Shown here piece by piece: positions 30,886 through 39,615 of a DNA stretch of 64,000 nt. Below the pieces are notes generated by a model that saw only the letters and a program-made list of their open reading frames with translations, had not been told where the DNA came from and did not search any database. The DNA is taken from contig NZ_QWBU01000001.1 of assembly GCF_003432075.1 (NCBI RefSeq), positions 248,001 to 312,000 of the forward strand, read 5' to 3'. This DNA is from Shinella sp. WSJ-2 (GTDB taxonomy: Bacteria > Pseudomonadota > Alphaproteobacteria > Rhizobiales > Rhizobiaceae). The position numbers and the translations under genes were made by a program. Numbering within the stretch: the first letter of the stretch is position 1; the number at the start of each line of letters is the position of its first letter.

Positions 30886-32316
30886 TCAGGCGTTAAGCCC
30901 CGAACCCCACGGGCCGTGATGGCTGTCGGCACCGTCGAGGCGGTCGAAGCCGTGGGCGCCGAAGAAGTCGCGCTGGGCCTGGATGATGTTGGCCGTGCCG
31001 CGGCCGCGGCGATAGCTGTCGAAATAGCCGAGGGCCGAGGCGAGCGCTGGAACCGGCAGACCATGCAGGGCGGCGGCGGAGACGACGCGACGGAGCGCCG
31101 CGTCCGTGTCCTTGACCATCGTGGCGAAGGCCGGGGTAACGATGAGATTTGCTGCATCCGGCGCTTTGGTGAAGGCGCTGGTGATCTCGTCGAGGAACTG
31201 CGAGCGGATGATGCAGCCGGCGCGCCAGATTTTGGCAATCGTCGGCATCGGCAGGTTCCAGTTATATTCCTTCGAGGCGGCGGCCATCACGGCGAAGCCC
31301 TGCGCATAGGCGCCGATCTTGCCAGCGAGAAGCGCGCTTTCGAGGTCCTTGATGAAAGCAGCCTTATCGGCGACCTGAAGGGCGGGCACATCCGGCAGGC
31401 CGAGGATCTTCTCGGCCGCTTCACGCTCGCTCTTGAAGGAGGAGATGGAGCGGGCAGCAACGGCGGCCTCTATGCCGGTTGCCGGCACGCCCATGTTCTG
31501 GGCCTCGATGGCGGACCATTTTCCGGTGCCCTTCTGGCCGGCCTTGTCGAGGATCATATCGACCATCGGACCACCGGCGATCGGGTCCGTGGCGGCCAGC
31601 ACCTTTGCAGAAATCTCGATGAGGTAGGATTCGAGGCGGCCCTTGTTCCACTCGGCAAAGACGTCGGCAATCTCCGACGCGCCCATCTTCAGGCCGTCAC
31701 GCAGGATGCCGTAGATTTCGGCGATCATCTGCATGTCGGCATATTCGATGCCGTTGTGGATGGTCTTGACGAAATGGCCGGCACCGTTTTCGCCGAGCCA
31801 GGCGACGCACGGGTCGTCATTGTACTTGGCGGAGATCGAGGTCAGCACCTTTTCGACGCGCTTCCAGGAGGCTTCCGTGCCGCCGACCATGATGGACGGG
31901 CCGTGGCGCGCGCCCTCTTCACCGCCGGAAACCCCCATGCCGATGAAGGTCAGGCCGGAATCCTTCAGCGCATCGAAGCGGCGCATCGTGTCGCGGAAGT
32001 TGGCATTGCCGGCATCGATCATGATGTCGTTGTTTTCGAGATAGGGCCGCAGCAGTTCCATCTGCTGGTCCACGGCCGCACCGGCCTGGATCATGATGAT
32101 GATCGGACGCGGCGGACGGATGGCGGCGACGAACTCTTCGATCGTTTCGCAGGGCACGATCTGGCCCTTGAGGTCGCCGGCCTCCTCGTAGAATTCCTTG
32201 GTGCGCGCGACCGTGCGGTTGAAGACCGCGATCTTGTTGCCTTTCTCGGCAATGTTGAGCGCAAGGTTCGATCCCATAACACCGAGACCGATAAGCCCGA
32301 TTTCCGCCTGTGCCAC
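30886..32316 (-). CDS. gnd: 6-phosphogluconate dehydrogenase (decarboxylating)
   Basis: Gnd converts 6-phosphogluconate to ribulose 5-phosphate with NADP+ and CO2 release in the pentose phosphate pathway. It shows IGLIGLGVMGSNLALNIAEK at the N-terminus, GMGVSGGEEGARHGPSIMVG with the substrate-binding loop, KTIHNGIEYADMQMIAEIYG with catalytic Lys, and the C-terminal GTANIIQAQRDFFGAHGFDR. From GTG 32316 it has 476 residues, the usual length. I prefer this GTG because GGAGG is seven bases upstream; the ATG two codons earlier would sit only one base from that site. It is single-gene and convergent with the LacI gene. Confidence 0.95.
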   Translation of the reverse strand: MAQAEIGLIGLGVMGSNLALNIAEKGNKIAVFNRTVARTKEFYEEAGDLKGQIVPCETIEEFVAAIRPPRPIIIMIQAGAAVDQQMELLRPYLENNDIMIDAGNANFRDTMRRFDALKDSGLTFIGMGVSGGEEGARHGPSIMVGGTEASWKRVEKVLTSISAKYNDDPCVAWLGENGAGHFVKTIHNGIEYADMQMIAEIYGILRDGLKMGASEIADVFAEWNKGRLESYLIEISAKVLAATDPIAGGPMVDMILDKAGQKGTGKWSAIEAQNMGVPATGIEAAVAARSISSFKSEREAAEKILGLPDVPALQVADKAAFIKDLESALLAGKIGAYAQGFAVMAAASKEYNWNLPMPTIAKIWRAGCIIRSQFLDEITSAFTKAPDAANLIVTPAFATMVKDTDAALRRVVSAAALHGLPVPALASALGYFDSYRRGRGTANIIQAQRDFFGAHGFDRLDGADSHHGPWGSGLNA

Positions 32317-32429
32317 GTTCATACCTCCGTAGGATGGCGCGGCGGGGGAAGTCTTCCGGCTCGATGCCGAAAACGCCGCGCGAAAAGAGCATTCAGGAGC
32401 TGTGCTCCAGCGCTGGTGTTTTGGCATTC

Positions 32430-32439
32430 AAATCGATTT
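32430..32439. promoter_or_regulatory. AAATCGATTT palindrome upstream of gnd
   Basis: This perfect ten-base dyad with central CG lies 114 bases upstream of the gnd start. It shares the ATCGATTT core with two sites in the 29.4-29.8 kb divergent promoter. It may be a LacI-family operator; the core is short and could be chance. Confidence 0.35.
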
Positions 32440-32487
32440 ACGACAAGCAAATGTTTGGTGAAACAGCGTTTTTAGAATGGTTTGAAA

Positions 32488-32643
32488 TCACCGCGCCGGC
32501 CGGTCGTCGCCATCGTCGAGCACGCGCCAGGCGGCCCCCTCGACATCGTCATACTGGCCACTCTTCAGCGACCAGAGGAAGGCTCCGAGGCCGAGTGCGC
32601 CGAGGAAGAGCGCGATTGGGATGAGGAAAATCAGCGTGTTCAT
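32488..32643 (-). CDS. fixS: Cytochrome cbb3 oxidase maturation protein FixS/CcoS
   Basis: This 51-residue protein begins MNTLIFLIPIALFLGALGLG, a single membrane helix followed by AFLWSLKSGQYDDVEGAAWR. This is the diagnostic CcoS pattern, with the short acidic Y-D-D segment. CcoS is needed to insert the haem b3-CuB centre into the cbb3 oxidase. The ATG overlaps the fixI stop by four bases, completing the fixGHIS operon. A search limited to longer reading frames would miss it. Confidence 0.95.
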   Translation of the reverse strand: MNTLIFLIPIALFLGALGLGAFLWSLKSGQYDDVEGAAWRVLDDGDDRPAR

Positions 32644-34934
32644 GCGGCTTGCACCAGGGGTCGGGCCGGGCGGGCCTCGTTCGCCCCGCGCGCCGCGAAG
32701 GCCGGAAGCCGGCCGCGCAGGCGAAGCGAATTGACCACCACGATGATTGACGACGTCGACATGGCGATGGCGGCGATCAGCGGCGTGGCATGGCCGAGAA
32801 TGGCGATCGGCACCGCGATGACATTGTAGCCGATGGCGAGCGCGAAATTCTGGCGGATGAGATGGCCGGCGCGGCGCGCGGTCTCATAGGCGAAGGGCAC
32901 GGCCTCAAGGCTTTCATGCAGGAAAACGAAATCGGCAGCCTGGCGGCCGACATCCGCCGCGGTCGCAGGTGCCATCGAGACATGGGCGGCGGCGAGTGCC
33001 GGCGCATCATTGATGCCATCGCCGACCATCAGCACGCGATGGCCGCTAGCGGCGCGCTCAGCGACAGCCTCGGTTTTTTCACGCGGCGAGAGCGCAGCGC
33101 GCCAGCGGCTGATGCCAAGCGCATCGGCAATGCGTCCGACGGCCGGCGCTCGGTCGCCCGACAGGATCGCCATGGCGATGCCTTCCTGCTTGAGGGTACG
33201 GATCGTCTCGTCGGCTCCGGTGCGCACGGCATCCTCGAAGCGGAAGGTTTCCAGTACCTCGCCATTGCGCGACAGCACGACTTCCGAAAGCCCATGCCCC
33301 GCCTCGCCGTCCACGGCCTTTCCGGTGGTGAAGGCACGGTTGCCGAGGCGCAGCAGGCCCTGCGGGGTTTCCGCCTCAAGGCCGCCGCCGGCGACTTCCC
33401 TGACGGCGTCGACGACCGGCATCGGGCCGCTGACGGCACCGGCCAAAGCAAGCGAGAGCGGGTGGCGCGAATGGGCGGCAAGAGCGGCGGCCAGCGCGAG
33501 GTTGGCGCGATTGACCTTGTCGCGATCGACGAGGCGCGGCTTGCCGAGCGTCAGCGTGCCGGTCTTGTCGAAGACGGCGGTGTCGATTTCGGCAAGGCGC
33601 TCCATGGCGGAGCCGTCCTTGACCATCACGCCACCGGCAAACAGCCGACCGGCCGCCACGACCTGCACGACGGGCACGGCAAGGCCGAGCGCGCAAGGAC
33701 AGGTGATGATCAGGACCGCGATGGCGACCAGCATGGCATGTTTCCAGTCACCGTCATAAAAGCCCCAGCCGAGGAACGAGACGAGCGCCAGGAGATGCAC
33801 GGCCGGCGAATAGATCTGCGCGGCGCGGTCGGCAATGCGGCGGTAGCGCGCCCTGCCCCCTTCGGCAGCCTCCATCAGGCCGATGACTTCCGACAGGAAG
33901 GAATTGCGTGCGGTCGCAACCGCCTCCACCAGCAGCGAGCCGGTTAGGTTCATCGCCCCGGCCTCGAGCTGTGTGCCGGGCTGCGCGGCAAGCGGATCAC
34001 TCTCCCCGTTGACGATGGAGCGATCGACATCGCTTAGCCCTGAGAGCACGCGGCAATCGACGGGGATGCGCTCGCCCGCAGCGATGGAGAGATGTTCGCC
34101 GACGGCGATCTCGTCGACTGGGCGATAGTCGCGGCTGCCATCCGGACGCACGACCATGGCACCCCGCGGCGAAAGACGGGCAAGGCCCGTTATGGCCGAG
34201 CGGGCGCGGTCGCGCATCACATGATCGAGCGTGCGGCCGATGAGCAAGAAGAACAGCAGGCTGACGGTGGCATCGAACCAGGCATGCTCGGCGCTGTGCA
34301 ACGTTTCCCAGAGCGACACGGCATAGGACAGCGTGATGGCAAGCGCGATCGGCACATCCATATTGGTGCGGCCATGGCGCAGCGCATTCCAGGCGGACTG
34401 GTAGAAGAAGCGGCCGGAATAGATCAGCGTCGGGCCGGCAATGAAGGCGGAAATCCAATGGAAGAGATCGCGCGTCGCATCCTCGGCGCCCGACCAGACG
34501 GAGACCGAGAGCAGCATGATATTGGTCGCCGCGAAACCGGCGACGGCGACGGCACGGATCAGCTGGTTCCGCAGGCGGTCGTCGCCTTCCGCGCCCAGCG
34601 CGAAGAGATGTGCGTCATAGCCCGTCGCGGCGATGGCGGCGGCAATGGCCTGCGGATCGGTGCGGCGCCCCGCAACCTCTTCCTTCCAGACTACCGAGAC
34701 GCGGCGGGTCGAGAGATTGACGCGGGCGCGCACCACTTCCGGCAACGCACTCACCGCGCCTTCGACGGTCGTGATGCAGGTGCCGCAATGCACGCCGGGC
34801 ACACTGAGATCGCTCTGGCGCAGCCCCTCGCCAAGTGGGCGGCTGGCCAGCATCAGTTCCTCGGACGACGGCAGCGCATGATTGGCGCGCTCCGCATCCA
34901 GAATGCCTTCCGTGCCGGGCGCGCAGCAGCTCAT
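32640..34934 (-). CDS. fixI: Copper-exporting P1B-type ATPase FixI/CcoI
   Basis: The 764-residue P-type ATPase starts MSCCAPGTEGILDAER. A heavy-metal-associated domain (VPGVHCGTCITTVEGAVSAL) precedes eight membrane helices. ITCPCALGLAVPV has the CPC copper site, FDKTGTLTLGK the phosphorylated Asp, and VGDGINDAPALAAAHV the hinge motif. FixI/CcoI supplies copper for assembly of the cbb3 oxidase. The start overlaps fixH by four bases and the stop overlaps fixS by four bases. ATG 34934 is chosen because of this coupling; the in-frame extension upstream lies within fixH. Confidence 0.96.
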   Translation of the reverse strand: MSCCAPGTEGILDAERANHALPSSEELMLASRPLGEGLRQSDLSVPGVHCGTCITTVEGAVSALPEVVRARVNLSTRRVSVVWKEEVAGRRTDPQAIAAAIAATGYDAHLFALGAEGDDRLRNQLIRAVAVAGFAATNIMLLSVSVWSGAEDATRDLFHWISAFIAGPTLIYSGRFFYQSAWNALRHGRTNMDVPIALAITLSYAVSLWETLHSAEHAWFDATVSLLFFLLIGRTLDHVMRDRARSAITGLARLSPRGAMVVRPDGSRDYRPVDEIAVGEHLSIAAGERIPVDCRVLSGLSDVDRSIVNGESDPLAAQPGTQLEAGAMNLTGSLLVEAVATARNSFLSEVIGLMEAAEGGRARYRRIADRAAQIYSPAVHLLALVSFLGWGFYDGDWKHAMLVAIAVLIITCPCALGLAVPVVQVVAAGRLFAGGVMVKDGSAMERLAEIDTAVFDKTGTLTLGKPRLVDRDKVNRANLALAAALAAHSRHPLSLALAGAVSGPMPVVDAVREVAGGGLEAETPQGLLRLGNRAFTTGKAVDGEAGHGLSEVVLSRNGEVLETFRFEDAVRTGADETIRTLKQEGIAMAILSGDRAPAVGRIADALGISRWRAALSPREKTEAVAERAASGHRVLMVGDGINDAPALAAAHVSMAPATAADVGRQAADFVFLHESLEAVPFAYETARRAGHLIRQNFALAIGYNVIAVPIAILGHATPLIAAIAMSTSSIIVVVNSLRLRGRLPAFAARGANEARPARPLVQAA

Positions 34935-35431
34935 TTCACGCCTCCCGCAACGACGGTGCGCACCGTCTGGTGAAAGACCTTCGTGCCGTCGCGCTTCGTG
35001 CTGATATCGACGATCCACTGGCCGGCCATGATGTCGCGCTCGGCGACGAACAGCCCCGGCCCCTTCGGCGTGAGCGCCAGCGTAAAGTCCTCACGCTCAT
35101 CGACCGGGCGCTTGAAGGTCGCGGCGATGTCGTTGGCGATGACGGGTTCGCCTTTGGCATCGACGACGTGGTAGGTGATGCGCCCGCCCTCGATCACCAG
35201 ATTGCCCTCAATGCCGCTTGCGGCAAAAGCCTTGGCCTCGGCGACCTTGCCGTTGAACTGCTGGCTGGCGACATAGGTGTTCTGCACGACAAGGCCGCTC
35301 CAGCTGTGCGAGGCGTTCCAGGCCATGATGAGGTTCACGGTGATGATCGTTCCGAAGAACAGCACCATGACGCCGAGCATGTGCCAGCCGGTGAAGACGA
35401 AGCCCTGCTGTTGTTTCTGCTGCGTGGCCAT
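34931..35431 (-). CDS. fixH: Cbb3 oxidase assembly protein FixH
   Basis: The 166-residue protein has a polar start (MATQQKQQQGFVFTGWHMLG), one membrane helix (VMVLFFGTIITVNLIMAW) and a periplasmic domain, as in FixH/CcoH. CcoH interacts with the oxidase subunits during assembly and stabilises the complex. GGGAG stands seven bases before ATG 35431, which overlaps the fixG stop; a GTG one codon earlier is also present. Position between fixG and fixI confirms identity. Confidence 0.93.
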   Translation of the reverse strand: MATQQKQQQGFVFTGWHMLGVMVLFFGTIITVNLIMAWNASHSWSGLVVQNTYVASQQFNGKVAEAKAFAASGIEGNLVIEGGRITYHVVDAKGEPVIANDIAATFKRPVDEREDFTLALTPKGPGLFVAERDIMAGQWIVDISTKRDGTKVFHQTVRTVVAGGVK

Positions 35432-37002
35432 CACTTTGCTCCCGGCGTGTTGAAATTGGCGGAATAGACGTCGCGCTCGTGGCCCTGCCGGTCCTCGGCG
35501 ATGATCTGGAACCCTTCGGCGGCCTCGGCAAGCTTCTCCTTCGGCAGGGTGACGAAGACGCGCAGCGCCGTCACCTTGTCCGGATCGACGGGCACATCGA
35601 CGCTGCGATTGTCAGCGCCGTCATGACCGGCAATCTTCATCGTCGCGCCGGGCATGCCTTCGATCGAGACGGTGATGACGCGCGGCTCGGGGATCATGTT
35701 GAGCAGCTTCACGGCATAGCCGTTGCGGATCGAGCCATCCGATTCGACGACGAATTGCGGATTGCGGTCGTGGATGACGTTGAGATCCAGCCGATCCCGC
35801 GACAGGAGCGCGAAGAGCAGCGCCAGACCGGCCAGCGACCAGATGCCGAAATAGAGGAGCGTGCGGGGGCGGAAGATGATGCGCCAGTCGAAGTGCTTGA
35901 TCTTGCCATCGAATTGACCGTCAGCATCACGCACGCGCTTGGGATCGATCGGCTCGCTGCCGCCTGCTGTCGCCAGCGCCATATTGGCGGCATAATCCGA
36001 CAGGGTCGCATAGGCGATCAGGCCGCGCTCCTTGCCGATCTTGTCCATGACATTGTCGCAGGCATCGATGCAGAGCGCGCAGGTGATACATTCCATCTGC
36101 TGGCCGTCCCTGATGTCGATGCCCATGGGACAGACGACGACGCAGGCATTGCAATCCACGCAATCGCCGACGCTTTCGCCTGATGCCACGGCCTTCTTGG
36201 CGTGGCGGGTGCGCGGTTCGCCGCGCCAGTCGTTATAGGTCACGACAAGCGAGCTTTCATCCAGCATCGCCGCCTGGATGCGCGGCCAGGGGCACATATA
36301 GGTGCAGACCTGCTCGCGCATCAGGCCGCCGAGCACATAGGTCGTAGCGGTCAGGATGGCGACGGTGATATAGGCGACGGGCGGCGCCTTGAGGGTCACG
36401 AAATCGACGAGCAGCGTTGGGGCATCGGCGAAATAGAAGATCCACGCGCCGCCGGTCGCGACCGCGATGACCAGCCAGGTGGCGTGTTTGCTGACCCGCT
36501 TCCAGAGCTTGTCGAAGGTCCAGGGGCCGGTATCGAGCTTGATGCGGGCATTGCGATCCCCCTCGATGGCGCGCTCGACGACGAGAAAGAGATCGACCCA
36601 GACGGTCTGCGGACAGGCATAACCGCACCAGGCACGGCCGACCGCCGAGGTGACGAGAAACAGCCCGAAACCCGCCATGACGAGCAGGCCCGCGACGAAG
36701 AAGAATTCCTGCGGCCAGATCTCGATGAAGAAGAAATAGAAACGCCGGCCGGCGAGATCGACCAGAACGGCCTGATCCGGCGCATGCGGGCCACGATCCC
36801 AGCGGATCCACGGCGTGAGATAGTAGATGCCGAGCGTAATCAGCATCACCAGCCACTTGAACTGCCGGAAACGGCCCTCCGCGCGCTTGGGAAAAATCTT
36901 CTTGCGCTTCTCGTAAAGCGGCTTGCGCACCTTTGCCGAGTTGACGGGCTCCGCATCGTGGCGTTCGATGGAATTGTAGATCGTGGTGGTATTTTTCTGC
37001 AT
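35431..37002 (-). CDS. fixG: Polyferredoxin-type cbb3 accessory protein FixG/CcoG
   Basis: The 523-residue membrane protein has about five helices and WCGYACPQTVW in a periplasm-near loop. Two 4Fe-4S ferredoxin motifs follow (CVDCNACVVVCPMGID and CITCALCIDACD), then an Ig-like C-terminal domain. CcoG reduces Cu2+ to Cu+ for the cbb3 assembly pathway. It begins at ATG 37002, first in fixGHIS. A good anaerobox at 37062-37075 lies upstream, indicating activation by FnrN/FixK at low oxygen. Confidence 0.95.
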   Translation of the reverse strand: MQKNTTTIYNSIERHDAEPVNSAKVRKPLYEKRKKIFPKRAEGRFRQFKWLVMLITLGIYYLTPWIRWDRGPHAPDQAVLVDLAGRRFYFFFIEIWPQEFFFVAGLLVMAGFGLFLVTSAVGRAWCGYACPQTVWVDLFLVVERAIEGDRNARIKLDTGPWTFDKLWKRVSKHATWLVIAVATGGAWIFYFADAPTLLVDFVTLKAPPVAYITVAILTATTYVLGGLMREQVCTYMCPWPRIQAAMLDESSLVVTYNDWRGEPRTRHAKKAVASGESVGDCVDCNACVVVCPMGIDIRDGQQMECITCALCIDACDNVMDKIGKERGLIAYATLSDYAANMALATAGGSEPIDPKRVRDADGQFDGKIKHFDWRIIFRPRTLLYFGIWSLAGLALLFALLSRDRLDLNVIHDRNPQFVVESDGSIRNGYAVKLLNMIPEPRVITVSIEGMPGATMKIAGHDGADNRSVDVPVDPDKVTALRVFVTLPKEKLAEAAEGFQIIAEDRQGHERDVYSANFNTPGAK

Positions 37003-37061
37003 GGGACTCGGCCGCACCTGTCGTTGTGCCACCACAATGACGCCAACGGCCCGCGCTATCG

Positions 37062-37075
37062 TTGATCTACGTCAA
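37062..37075. promoter_or_regulatory. Anaerobox (FNR/FnrN/FixK site) upstream of fixG
   Basis: TTGATCTACGTCAA matches TTGAT-N4-ATCAA in nine of ten fixed positions. Its nearer end is 59 bases from the fixG start codon, on the promoter side. It also lies 48 bases before the divergent AraC-type gene, which might therefore share oxygen control. Confidence 0.85.
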
Positions 37076-37123
37076 GTTTTGAGCAGGGAGCGGCGTGGCG
37101 GGTTGCCGCACGGAAGGACAGGA

Positions 37124-37879
37124 ATGACAGGCACGATGCTGGCCAAACGCTATGGCGACTACCGCGAATTCGCGGTCGGCGGTGCCCTTTCCGGCGCCGT
37201 TCGCTGCGCCTGGCTGCACAGCGCGCCGGTCGATGGCGTTGCTGCACGCGTCGCCGTGGTGCCGGATGGCTGCGTCGATCTGCTGTGGACGGAAAATGGC
37301 TTCATGATCGCCGGGCCGGACCGCACGGCCGCTTTTCCACCGCTGCACCCCGGCGCGACGATCCTCGGCCTGCGCTTCAAGCCGGGCATTGCGCGCCATC
37401 TGCTGCGCTGCGATCTCGATGCCCTCACCGGCAAGGTCGTGGCCTTCGACGATCTGCGGCGGGGTGGCTTCAACGCCCATCATGACCGCCTGCTGGCCGC
37501 TGACGGTGCGATGAAGCGGCTTCGGCTGCTGCGAGACATTTTCGCCGCGGAGATGGGCGATCTGCCGGCGATGCGCCACGATGCCGCCGCGCTGGAAGCG
37601 CTCTGCACGCGCCTGCCGGCGGAAGGCCTTGCCACAGCCCTCGGCGTGACGGAGCGCACCCTGCGGCGCATCAGCACCGCCGAATTCGGCTATGGCCCCA
37701 AGACGCTGGCGCGCATCCTGCGGCTTCAAAAAGTGCTTGGCCGGATCGGCGAGCACAAGATCGCGCTTGCCGATCTTGCGGCCGAAACCGGCTTTGCCGA
37801 TCAGGCCCATATGAACCGAGACGTGCTCTCCCTGACCAGCCTGACGCCCAGCGAAATTCTGCGGCAGATGCGTAGTTGA
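37124..37879 (+). CDS. AraC-family transcriptional regulator
   Basis: This 251-residue protein has an N-terminal sensor-like domain of the DUF6597 kind (RVAVVPDGCVDLLWTENGFM, LGLRFKPGIARHLL). A C-terminal AraC helix-turn-helix domain follows (LATALGVTERTLRRISTAEF, LADLAAETGFADQAHMNRDV). The start is ATG 37124 with AGGA upstream. Regulators of this type often control the next genes, here the SRPBCC and VOC pair. The effector is unknown. Confidence 0.9.
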   Translation: MTGTMLAKRYGDYREFAVGGALSGAVRCAWLHSAPVDGVAARVAVVPDGCVDLLWTENGFMIAGPDRTAAFPPLHPGATILGLRFKPGIARHLLRCDLDALTGKVVAFDDLRRGGFNAHHDRLLAADGAMKRLRLLRDIFAAEMGDLPAMRHDAAALEALCTRLPAEGLATALGVTERTLRRISTAEFGYGPKTLARILRLQKVLGRIGEHKIALADLAAETGFADQAHMNRDVLSLTSLTPSEILRQMRS

Positions 37880-37943
37880 TTGTCCGTTTCGTTCAAGACA
37901 TCGGCTCCCGATCGCGTAGGATCGCGCCAACAGGAGACAATCG

Positions 37944-38360
37944 ATGCCCACCACAACCGCCCGTATCATCCACCGGACTATCCAGCGCGACTGGCGCGCG
38001 GTCTATGCCTTCGCCGCCCGGCCGGAGAACATGCCGCTCTGGGCCTCCGGCCTTGCTGCCGGCCTGACGCGCGACGGCGAGGACTGGATCGCCGATGGTG
38101 GCCCGATCGGCAATGTGCGCGTGCGGTTTGCGCCGGAAAACGATTTCGGCGTCATCGATCACCGGGTGACGCTGCCTGATGGCCTCGTGGTCGACAACGC
38201 GCTGCGCGTCGTGCCGAACGGCGACGGGGCGGAAGTGATGTTCACGCTGCTGCGCCAGCCGGATATGGACGATACAGCCTTCGAGTCGGATGCGGCGCAT
38301 ATCGCCCGCGACCTCGAGACGCTGAAAAGACTGATGGAAGACAAGGAGAGCCCGCGATGA
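37944..38360 (+). CDS. SRPBCC-family (polyketide cyclase/START-like) protein
   Basis: The 138-residue protein begins MPTTTARIIHRTIQRDWRAV and continues YAFAARPENMPLWASGLAAG, the opening strand and helix of the START/Bet v1 fold. The closing LETLKRLMED helix also fits. Such proteins bind small hydrophobic ligands. AGGAGA lies seven bases before the start. Its stop overlaps the VOC gene by four bases, and it follows the AraC regulator by 64 bases, so the three likely form one unit. Ligand and role are unknown. Confidence 0.85.
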   Translation: MPTTTARIIHRTIQRDWRAVYAFAARPENMPLWASGLAAGLTRDGEDWIADGGPIGNVRVRFAPENDFGVIDHRVTLPDGLVVDNALRVVPNGDGAEVMFTLLRQPDMDDTAFESDAAHIARDLETLKRLMEDKESPR

Positions 38361-38713
38361 GTGGCAAGGGTGCCGATCGCAAGATCGACTATATCGAATT
38401 CAACGTCGCCGATATCGCGAAGAGCAAAGCCTTCTACAGCGGCGCCTTCGGCTGGACCTTCACCGATTACGGCCCCGAATATTGCGAATTCCAGGACGGC
38501 CGCCTCACCGGCGGCTTCACCACGCTCGCGCCCGTCTCCGCCAAGGGCGGACCGCTCGTCATCCTGTTTGCCGATGATCTGGAAGACGCACTCAGCCGCG
38601 TCGAACAGGCCGGCGGGACGATCGAAAAGCCGATCTTCTCCTTCCCCGGCGGCCGGCGTTTCCACTTCGCCGACCCCGACGGCTACGAACTCGCGGTCTG
38701 GTCCGATCGGTAA
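38357..38713 (+). CDS. VOC-family (glyoxalase/bleomycin resistance-like) protein
   Basis: This 118-residue protein contains the paired beta-alpha-beta-beta-beta units of the vicinal oxygen chelate fold. IDYIEFNVADIAKSKAFYSG opens the first and a second closes with FHFADPDGYELAVWSD, ending in the typical metal-ligand Glu position. Members include glyoxalases, dioxygenases and antibiotic-binding proteins. It is translationally coupled to the SRPBCC gene by an ATGA overlap. No more specific function can be assigned. Confidence 0.9.
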   Translation: MSGKGADRKIDYIEFNVADIAKSKAFYSGAFGWTFTDYGPEYCEFQDGRLTGGFTTLAPVSAKGGPLVILFADDLEDALSRVEQAGGTIEKPIFSFPGGRRFHFADPDGYELAVWSDR

Positions 38714-38829
38714 ATCGCCTTCCTTACGTCAATGTGATCGCCCTGACGCCTTTTAACGAAGGAATTCAGGCTTTTTCAATCGGACGCTCCTATGGCAGGC
38801 CTGCGATCAACCGCACGCGGGCCTGTTTC

Positions 38830-39567
38830 ATGTACACAATCATCGGCAAGACCTTGGCGGTCGCCGTGCTCTCCACACTGGCGTCGCTTCTCATCAGCTT
38901 CGCCTTCGTGCCGCTCATGGGCGGCCAGGTCGCTGGCGCCGGGCTCGTCATGACGATCGTCTGCCCGATCGTCATCTCCATCCCCGCCTCCTTCGCGCAT
39001 TTTTACCTCGGCGCCAAACTGCGTTCGGCCAATACGGCGCTCGCGGCTGCCCGCGACGAACTGGCCGAAGCCTATGCCCGCCTGCAACATCAGGCACGGC
39101 GCGATGCGCTCACCGGACTGCTCAACCGCGCGACCTTCATGGGCGAACTGGAAGCGCTGAGCCAGGCCGGTACGCATGGAGGCCTGCTGTTCCTCGACGT
39201 CGATCATTTCAAGTCGGTCAACGACCGGTTCGGCCACGCGACGGGTGACGAGGCGCTCGCTCTTGTCGGCGCCCTGCTCTCGGGACTTGCCCAGGACGGC
39301 GATATCGTCGGGCGGCTTGGCGGCGAGGAATTTGCGATCTTCCTGCATGCCGCCTCACCTGACCGCATGCTCGACCATTCCCAGACGGTGCGGGAGGCGG
39401 TCGAAGCCATCGACCTCTTCTCGCCCTCCGGCCAGCGCATCCCGCTGGGCATAAGCATCGGCGCCTTCCACTGCGCGCCCCGCTTCAATCCGGCAGAAGC
39501 CCTCGCCGCCTCCGACCGCAATCTCTACCGCGCGAAATCGGCGGGCAGGAATATGGTGGTCGCATGA
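38830..39567 (+). CDS. Membrane-bound diguanylate cyclase (GGDEF domain)
   Basis: The 245-residue protein has two N-terminal membrane helices (IIGKTLAVAVLSTLASLLIS and LVMTIVCPIVISIPASFAHF), a short coiled-coil linker and a GGDEF domain. DALTGLLNRATFMGELEALS opens the domain, LDVDHFKSVNDRFGHATGDE supplies metal ligands, and the active site reads GGEEF. It should make cyclic di-GMP. No RxxD inhibitory site is seen before GGEEF, so product feedback may be lacking. The start is taken as ATG 38830, with only a weak ribosome site; a GTG at 38734 is the alternative. Confidence 0.9.
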   Translation: MYTIIGKTLAVAVLSTLASLLISFAFVPLMGGQVAGAGLVMTIVCPIVISIPASFAHFYLGAKLRSANTALAAARDELAEAYARLQHQARRDALTGLLNRATFMGELEALSQAGTHGGLLFLDVDHFKSVNDRFGHATGDEALALVGALLSGLAQDGDIVGRLGGEEFAIFLHAASPDRMLDHSQTVREAVEAIDLFSPSGQRIPLGISIGAFHCAPRFNPAEALAASDRNLYRAKSAGRNMVVA

Positions 39568-39569
39568 AA

Positions 39570-39592
39570 AAGGCCGCGGAAACCGCGGCCTT
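39570..39592. terminator. Bidirectional terminator between the GGDEF gene and fixP
   Basis: AAGGCCGCGG and CCGCGGCCTT form a perfect ten-pair stem with loop AAA, flanked by an A-run on the left and TTCCTGTTTG on the right. It separates the convergent GGDEF and fixNOQP transcripts. Confidence 0.85.
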
Positions 39593-39615
39593 CCTGTTTG
39601 CACTCCTCCGGCAGA

